The notes beneath the pieces were generated by a model that saw nothing but the letters and a program-made list of their open reading frames with translations, was not told the DNA's origin and ran no database searches. The translations under genes and the position numbers were made by a program. Positions 33,501 through 42,500 of a stretch of 64,000 nucleotides of DNA are shown here, one piece after another. The first letter of the stretch is position 1. Each line of letters opens with the position of its first letter. Source of the stretch: JAAYBF01 sp963716445 (GTDB lineage: Bacteria > Actinomycetota > Thermoleophilia > Solirubrobacterales > Thermoleophilaceae); contig OY970313.1 in NCBI GenBank assembly GCA_963716445.1, positions 2,170,001 through 2,234,000 on the forward strand. The letters run 5' to 3'.

Positions 33501-36500
33501 AACTCGGCGTCGAAGTCGGCGGCGTCGTCGACGAAGCCGCCGTCGCGCGCATAGCTCGTCCCGGGGTTGGCGGGATCGGGGTCGTAGATGCGGTCGAGGT
33601 CCCAGCCGCGATCGGCCGGGAAGCGCGAGATCGCGTCGCCGCCGGACTCGACGAGCCGCCAGAGGTCCTCCGGCGAGCGCACGCCACCCGGATAGCGACA
33701 GCCGATCCCGACGATCGCGATCGGCTCGTCGACCGCCGCCGACGAGACCGCCACCGCGGCGACGCGCCGCTCGTCGCCCTCGACCTGAGATCGCAGGTAG
33801 CCGGCGAGCGCGGCGGAGGTCGGGTAGTCGAAGACCAGCGTCGCGGGCAGGCGCAGGTCGGCGGCGGCGGAGAGGCGGTTGCGCAGCTCGACCGCGCCGA
33901 GCGAGTCGAAGCCGAGATCCTTGAACGCCCGCTCGGGATCGACCGCGTCACCCGAGGGATGCCCGAGCACCGCCGCGACCTCGCCGCGCACGACCTCCAG
34001 GACGACCGCGTCCCACTGCTCCTCCGGCACGCCCGCGAGGCGCCGGGCCAGCGACCCGCCGCCCTCGCGCCCGCGACGCGCCGGAACGCGCACGAGCCCG
34101 CCGAGCAGCGCCGGCAGCACGCCGATCCGCGCCTGCATCCGCAGCGCCGCGAGGTCGAGGCGCACGGCGACCAGCAGCGCCTCGTCGGCGGCCGCCGCGA
34201 CGTCGAAGAGCTCCAGGCCCTCGTCGTCGCCGAGCGCGCCGATCCCCATCCGGGCGAGGCGGGTGAGATCGGCCTCGCCGAGCCCGCCCGCCATGCCGCT
34301 CGCCCGCTCCCACTGCCCCCACGCCACCGCGGTGCCCGCGAGGCCGTTGGCACGACGGTGCTCGGCGAGCGCGTCCAGGCCGGCGTTCGCCGCCGCGTAG
34401 TTGCCCTGGCCCGGCGACCCGAGCGTCGCCGCGACGGAGGAGAACAGCACGAAGGCCGACAGGTCGAGGTCGGCGGTCAGCTCGTGCAGGTGCAGCGCGG
34501 CGCCGAGCTTCGGGGCCAGCACGCGCTCCACGCGCTCGCCGTCGAGCGAGTCGATCACGCCGTCGTCGAGCACGCCGGCGGCGTGGACGACGCCGGTCAG
34601 CGGACGCTCCGGGGGGATCGCGGCCAGCAGCTCCGCGAGCTGCCCGCGGTCCGACACGTCGCACGCCGCGACCTCGACGTCGCAGCCCAGCTCGGCGAGC
34701 TCCGCCTCCAGCTCGTCGACCCCGTCCGCGTCACGGCCGCGGCGGCTCGCCAGCAGCAGGCGCCGCACGCCGTGCCGCTTCGCGAGATGGCGGGCCACCA
34801 GCGCGCCGAGACCGCCCGTCCCACCCGTCACGAGCACCGTGCCGTCCGAGTCGAACGGCTCCGTGTCGGCGGGGGCGCCGCCGTCGGCGTCGTCCGGGGC
34901 ACGCTCGAGCCCCGCCCGCACGAGCCGCGGGACCAGGACGGAGCCGTCGCGGATCGCGATCTGAGGCTCGCCGCTCTCGAGCGCCGACGCCAAGGCCGTC
35001 CACGAGCCGTCGGCGCCGTCGACGTCGATGAGCGCGAAGCGGTCCGGGTTCTCGGACTGGGCGCTGCGGACGAGGCCCCAGACCGGCGCCTGGGAGAGCG
35101 CAGGCGCCTCTCCGTCGCCGGCCGCGATCGCCCGCTCGGTCACGAAGGCCAGGACGGATTCGGCGAGACGCTCGTCGGCCAGCCACGCCTGCGCCAGCTC
35201 GAGCGCCTCGACGACGGCCACGCGCGCCGCCTCCGCCGCGCCCTCGACCTGCGCGTCGGCGCCGACCCGCGCCAGCACGACGCTCGGGACCCCGCCGCCG
35301 CCGCCGAGCGCATCGCCCAGCGCCGCCAGGTCGCGATGGCGCTCGGCTCCGGCCGCGGTCGCCGCGGCGTCGAGGCCCGCGCCGAGCACCGCGACGCCGC
35401 CGCCGGCCGGCCGGGCGACCGCGGCCGGCCCCGCGGCGGTCGCGACGTCGACCCAGTCGACCCGGAACAGCGAGTCGCGCCGCGGACCGCCCGCCGCTAG
35501 CTGCGTCGCGTCGACCGGCCGCGTCAGCAGCGCCTCGACCGACACCACCAGCTCGCCGGTCCGATCGACCGCGGTCAGCCCGATCGCGCCGTCCTCGCCG
35601 ACCGTCACGCGCGCCCGCCAGCCGGGCCCGCCGCCGGGGCCGAGGCGCACGCCGACCCACGAGAAGGGCATCCGCGCCTGACCCGGCTCCGCCTCGTCCG
35701 TGGCGGCGGCGAGCACCGTGTGCAGCGCGGCGTCGAGCAACGCCGGATGGGCGCCGAAGCGCAGGGCGTCCGACTCCAGCTCGTCGGGCAGCGCCAGCTC
35801 GGCGAACAGCTCGCCGTCGCCGCGCCACACCGCCCGCAGGCCCTGGAACGCGGGGCCGTAGCCGAACCCGGCCTCGGCCAGGCGGTCGTAGAGGGAGTCG
35901 ACGTCGATGGCCTCGGCGTCCACCGGAGGCCATGCCGCGGCGAAGCCCGTCGCGGCGGGGTCGGTCCCTTCGCCATCGACCGTGGCGGGCGCCAGCGAGC
36001 CGCTCGCATGGCGCGTCCACTCGAGCTCCTCGCCGAGCCCGTCCGCGTCGTCGTCCTCGGGACGCGAGTAGATCGCGACGGCCCGCCGGCCGGACTCGGC
36101 GGGCTGGCCGACCGCCACCTGGAACTGCACCGCGCCGTGCTGCGGGAGCGTCAATGGAGCCTCCAGCGTCAGCTCCTCGACGGCCTCGCAGCCGACCTCG
36201 GCGCCGGCCCGCAACGCCAGCTCGGCGAACGCCGTGCCGGGCAGCAGGACCGTGTCGAACAGGGCGTGGTCGGCTAGCCAGCGGTGCGTCGAGAGCGACA
36301 GCCGGCCGGTCAGCAGCCAGCCCTCGCCGTCGGCCAGGCTCACCGTCGCGCCGAGCAGTGGATGGTCGGCGGAGGATTGGCCGACCGAGACGACGTCGCC
36401 GCCGCCGGCGGACTCGATCCAGTAGCGGCGGCGTTGGAAGGCGTAGGTCGGCAGGGCGACGCGCCGGCCGTTGGCGATCAGTGGCGTCCAGTCCACGCCC

Positions 36501-39500
36501 ACGCCGCCAACGTGGAGGTGGGCGAGCGCGCCAACGAACGTCTCGGCGTCGGGGCGCTCGGCGCGTAGGGCCGACGCCAGCGCGCTCGCGCCGGCGGGGT
36601 CGTCGCGATCCGCCAGGCAGTCGCCGGCCATCGCGCCCAGCACGCCGTCCGGCCCGAGCTCGAGATAGCTCGTGACGCCGGCGTCGCGCAGCGTGCGGAT
36701 GCCGTCGTGGAAGCGAACCGTCTCGCGCACGTGGCGTACCCAGTAGTCGGGTGAGCAGATCTCGTCGCCGACGACCTCGCCGGTCACGTTGGAGACGATC
36801 GGAAGGCTCGGCGTGGCGTAGGAGAGCGAGGCCGCGACCTCCGCGAGCTCGGCGAGCATCGGCTCCATCAGCGCGGAGTGAAACGCGTGGCTGACGCGCA
36901 GCCGATTCGTCTTGCGGCCCGCGCGCTCCTGCCCCGCCGCCCACTCGAGCAGCGCCTCCTCCTCGCCGGAGACGACTACCGACCGCGGCCCGTTGACCGC
37001 CGCGACCGACAGCTCGCCGCCCAGGCCGGCGAGGCTCTCGGCCACCTCGGCCTCGGAGGCCATGACCGAGACCATCGCGCCGCCGCCGGGCAGCGCGCCC
37101 ATCAGCCGACCGCGAGCCGCGACGAGCGCGCACGCGTCGGGCAGCGAGAGCACGCCCGCCACGTGCGCCGCGGCGAGCTCGCCGATCGAATGCCCGATCA
37201 GGAAGTCCGGTCGAACGCCGAACGCCTCGACCAGCCTGAACAGCGCGACCTCGAGCGCGAACAAACTTGCCTGCGTGAGCTCGGTGCGATCCAGCGACGA
37301 AGCCTCCGAAGACCCTTCAGCGGCGAACACGACGTCCTTGAGCGAGCGCCCGAGCAGCGGATCGAGCTCGTCGCAGACCGCGTCGAAGGCGGTCGCGAAG
37401 ACGGGGAACGCCTCGTGCAGCCCGGCGCCCATCCCCGGCCGCTGGGAGCCCTGCCCGGTAAACAGCAACGCCAGCTTGCCGGCGCTCGCGACGCCCTCCA
37501 CGACGTTCGGCGCCGGCTCGCCCGCCGCCAGCGCCTCGAGCCCCGACAGGAGCCGCTCGCGATCCGAGCCGACGACCACCCCGCGACGCTCGAAGCGCGC
37601 TCGCCCGGTCACCAGCGAGCGGGCGACGTCGACCGGCGAGAGCTCCGGCGCACGCTCGAGGAACCCGCGCAGGCGCGCGGCCTGGGCGCGCAGCGCCGCC
37701 GCGCTCTTGGCCGAGACGACCCAGCCGACGACGCCTCCGTCGCCGGAGCGCTCGAGCTCGCCGGCGCGCGGCTCCTCCTCCCGCTCGGGAGCCTCCTCGA
37801 GGACGAGGTGGGCGTTGGTGCCGCTGACTCCGAACGACGACACCGCCGCGCGCCGCGGGCGGCCGTCGCGCTCCCAGGGCTCGGGCTCGGTCAGCAACGA
37901 CACCTCGCCCGCCGACCAGTCGACGTGCGGCGTCGGCTCATCGACGTGCAACGTCGGCGGCAACACGCCGTGGCGCATCGCCATCACCATCTTGATCACC
38001 CCCGCGACCCCGGCCGCCGCCTGCGTATGGCCGATGTTCGACTTGATCGACCCCAGCCGCAACGGGCCGCGCTCGCGCTCGCGGCCATAGGTCGCCAACA
38101 AAGCCTGCGCCTCGATCGGATCGCCGAGCATCGTGCCCGTCCCGTGCGCCTCGACCGCGTCGACGTCGGCGGGCGACAACCGCGCGTTGGCGAGCGCCTG
38201 GCGGATCACCCGCTCCTGCGATGGGCCGTTGGGCGCCGTCAGCCCATTGCTCGCCCCGTCCTGGTTGACCGCACTGCCGCGCACCACCGCCAGGACGCGA
38301 TGCCCGTTCCGGCGGGCGTCGGACAGGCGCTCTAGCAGCACCGCGCCGACTCCCTCGCCCCAGCCCGTCCCGTCGGCCGCGGCCGCGAAGGACTTGCAGC
38401 GCCCGTCCGGCGACAGGCCGCGCTGGCGGCTGAACTCGACGAACACCCCAGGGTTGGCGAGCACCGTCACGCCGCCGGCGAGCGCCAGCGAGCACTCCCC
38501 GCCGCGCAACGCCTGCGACGCCAGGTGCAGCGACACCAGCGACGACGAGCACGCCGTGTCGACCGACACGGCGGGCCCCTCGAGCCCGAACGTGTAGGCG
38601 ACCCTGCCGGAGACGACGCTGCCCGCGACGCCGGTGCCCAGATACCCCTCCAGCTCTCTGGGGACCGACTTCATGCCGATGTCCGCCCCGTAGTCCGCGT
38701 ACATCACGCCGGCGAAGACGCCGGTCGAGCTGCCGCGCAGCGAGGACGGGTCGATCCCCGCGTCCTCGAAGGTCTCCCAGGCGACCTCGAGCAGCAGCCG
38801 CTGCTGCGGATCCATCGCCACCGCCTCGCGCGGGCTGATCCCGAAGAACTCGGCGTCGAAGTCGGCCGCGTCGTCGACGAAGCCGCCGTCGCGCGCATAG
38901 CTGGTCCCGGGATTGTCCGGGTCGGGGTCGTAGAGGCGGTCGACGTCCCAGCCGCGGTCCGAGGGCATCGGAGCGATCGCGTCGACGCCGGACTCGACGA
39001 GCCGCCAGAGGTCCTCCGGCGAGCGCACACCACCCGGATAGCGGCAGCCGATCCCGACGATCGCGATCGGCTCGTCGACCGCCGCCGACGAGACCGCCAC
39101 CGCCGCCACCCGCCGCTCGGCGCCCTCGACCTGCGAGCGCAGATGGCGCGCGACCGCCGCCGGCGTGGGGTGGTCGAAGACGAGCGTCGCGGGCAGCCGC
39201 AGATCGGCGGCGACCGACAGGCGGTTGCGCAGCTCGACCGCGCCGAGCGAGTCGAAGCCGAGATCCTTGAACGCCCGCTCGGGGTCGACCTCGTCGCCCG
39301 AGGCGTGGCCGAGCACCGTCGCGACCTGCCCGCGGACCACCTCTAACACGACGCCGTCCCACTCCTCCTCCGGCACCCCGGCCAGCCGCCGCGCCAGCGA
39401 CCCTCCCTGGCCGCGGCCACGGGGCGTGGCCACGCGCACCAGGCCGCTCAGCAGCGGGGGAAGCACGCCGGCCCTGGCGTAGCCGCGCAGCGCGGCGAAG

Positions 39501-42500
39501 TCCCAGCGGACCGGCGCCAGCAGCGCCTCGTCGGCGGCGATGGCGGCGTCGAAGAGCTCGAGGCCCTCCTCGATCGAGAGCGCCCCCAGCCCCGCCCGCG
39601 CGAGGCGCGCCAAGCCGGCCTCGTCGAGCGAGCCGGTCAGGCCGCTCCCGCTCGCCTGCGACCACTGCCCCCAGGCCAGCGACACGGCCGCGAGCCCCGC
39701 GGCGCGCCGGTGCTGGGCGAGCGCGTCCAGCCCGACGTTCGCGGCCGCATAGTTGCCCTGCCCGGTCCCGCCGACCGTCCCGGCGACCGACGAGAAGAGC
39801 ACGAACGCCGACAGGTCGAGGCCGGCCGTCAGCTCGTGCAGGTGCAGCGCGGCGCCGAGCTTCGGCGCGAGCACACGCTCCAGGCGCTCGGCGTCGAGCG
39901 ACACGATCAGCCCGTCGTCGATCCTGCCGGCGGCGTGCACGACCGCTGTCAGCGGGTGCTCGGCGGGAATCGACGCCAGCAGCAGCTCGAGCTGCTCGCG
40001 ATCGGCCACGTCACAGGCCGCGACGGTCACCTCTGCGCCGAGCTCGGCGAGCTCCGCCTCGAGCTCGGCGGCGCCGTCGGCGTCGCGGCCGCTACGACTG
40101 ACCAGCAGCAGGTTGCCGGCGTCGTGCTCGGAGACCAGGTGACGGGCGACCAGCGCGCCGAGGCCGCCGGTCCCTCCGGTGATCAGCACCGTTCCGTCTC
40201 GATCCAGCGGCCGCGCCGTTCGCTCGTCGTCCCGGCCGGCGAACCGCGCCAGCCGGGGGACGCGGATCGCGCCGTCGCGGATCGCGAGCTGCGACTCGCC
40301 CGTCTCGAACGCCCGCGTCAGCGCCGCCCACGAGCTCTCCGCACCGTCGACGTCGACCAGCGCGAAGCGATCCGGGCTCTCGGAGATCGCGCTGCGCAGG
40401 AGCCCCCAGACCGGGGCCTGCGCGAGATCAGGGGCCTCGTCGTCGCCGCCCGCGACGGCGCGCTCGGTCACCAACGCGAGCACCGAGCCCGCGAAGCGCT
40501 CGTCGGCGAGCCACGCCTGCGCGAGCGCCAGCGCATCGGCCAGCGTCGCCTGCGCCGCCGCGGCCAGGTCGCCGGCGGCGCCGGCGCCGACACGGGCCAG
40601 CACCAGCGCGGGCACGGGGCCGTCGCCGTCGCTCGCCTCGCCCAGCGCGGCCAGGTCCGGATGGCGGCCGGCGCCGAGCGCCGCCGCCGCCGCGTCGAGC
40701 CCGTCGCCCAGCACCGCGAAGCCGTCCGCGGTCGCACCCCTCGGAGCGCCGGTCGCGACGGCGCTCGCGACGTCGAGCCACTCGACCCGGAACAGCTTGT
40801 CGGCCCCTGGCCCGGCGCTCGCCCCGAGCGCGGCGGCGTCGACCGGGCGCGCGACGAGCGAGTCGACCGCGAGCGCCAGCTCGCCGGCGGGGTCGACCGC
40901 CGTGAGGGCGATCGAGTCGTCCGCCGTCGTGACCCGAACGCGCCACGCGGTCCCGCCGCTCGCGCCGAGCCGCACGCCGCTCCAGGAGAACGGCAGCCGC
41001 AGCGAGCCCGCGTCGACGTCGCCGGCGGCGCCGAAGACCGTCTGCAGCGCGGCGTCGAGCAGCGCCGGATGGGCGCCGAAGCGAGCGGCGTCGGCCTCGA
41101 GGCCGTCGGGAAGCGCCACCTCGGCGAACAGCTCGCCGTCGCGTCGCCAGGCGGCTCGCAGGCCCTGGAAGGCGGGCCCGTAGGCGAATCCGATCTCGGC
41201 CAGGCGGTCGTAGAAGCTCTCCGACTCGACCTCCTCGGCCCCCTCGGGAGGCCACGCCCGGGCGAACGCGGCGTCGTCGCCGGCGGTCGCGTCGGAGGAG
41301 GGCGCGGCGAACGTCCCGCTCGAGTGACGGGTCCACTCGCCGTCGTCGGCGAGCCCCTCGCCCTCGGCGTCCTCCAGCCGCGAGTAGATCGCGAGCGGCC
41401 GCCGCCCCGACTCGCCGGGCTGGCCGACCGACACCTGGACCTGCACGCCGCCCCGCTCGGGCAGGATCAGCGGCGCCTCCAGGGTCAGCTCCTCGATCGC
41501 CTCGCAGCCGACTTCGAGCCCGGCGCGCAGCGCGAGCTCGACGAACGCGGCGCCCGGCAGCAGCACGGTGTCGAGCACGCGGTGGTCGGCGAGCCAGCCG
41601 TGCGTGGACAGCGACAGCCGGCCGGTGAACAGCCAGCCCTCCTCGTCCGCCAGGCAGACCGCCGCGCCGAGCAGCGGATGGTCGGCCGAGGACTGGCCGA
41701 CCGACGAGGAGTCCCGCCCGCCCGTCGAGTCGAGCCAGTAGCGGCGGCGCTGGAACGCGTAGGTCGGCAGCTCGACCGGCTCCCCGGCGGGCAGCACGGC
41801 CCTCCAGTCGACGGCGGCGCCGTGGACGTAGGCCTCACCGGCGGCGGCGACGAACCGCTCCATGCCGCCGTCGTCGCGGCGCAGGGTCCCGATCACCGCG
41901 GTGGCCTGGCCGCCGCGGTCGGTCGTGGCGTCGATCGTCTCCTGCGCGGCGAGCGCCAGCACCGGGTGCGGGCTGGCCTCGACCAGCAGGCCGCAGCCCT
42001 GCTCGATCAGCCGACGGGTCGCGCGCTCGAACTGGACGGTCTCTCGCAGGCCGCGGTACCAGTGCTCGGCGTCGAGCCGCGACGTGTCGATCAGGTCTCC
42101 GGTCAGCGTCGAGCAGAGCGGGATCTCGCCCGAGCGCGGCGCGATCGGCGCCAGCTCGTCGAGCAGCCGGTCGCGGACGGCCTCGACCTGCGGCGAATGC
42201 GAGGCGTAGTCGACCGGTATCGCCTTCGCGCGCACGCCGTCGGACTCGCAGCCGGCGAGCAGCTCCTCGAGGGCCTCCGGGGCCCCGGACACCACGATCG
42301 AGAGCGGGCCGTTGACGGCCGCGAGCGAGAGGCCCGTCCCGAGCCGCTCGAGGCGCTCGGCGACCTCCTCCACCGACGCCGAGACGGAGACCATCCCGCC
42401 CCCGCCGGCCAGCTCCGCGAGCGCCTGGCTGCGCAGCGCGACGACCCTCGCCGCGTCCTCCAGCGACAGCGCGCCCGCGACGTGCGCGGCGGCTATCTCG

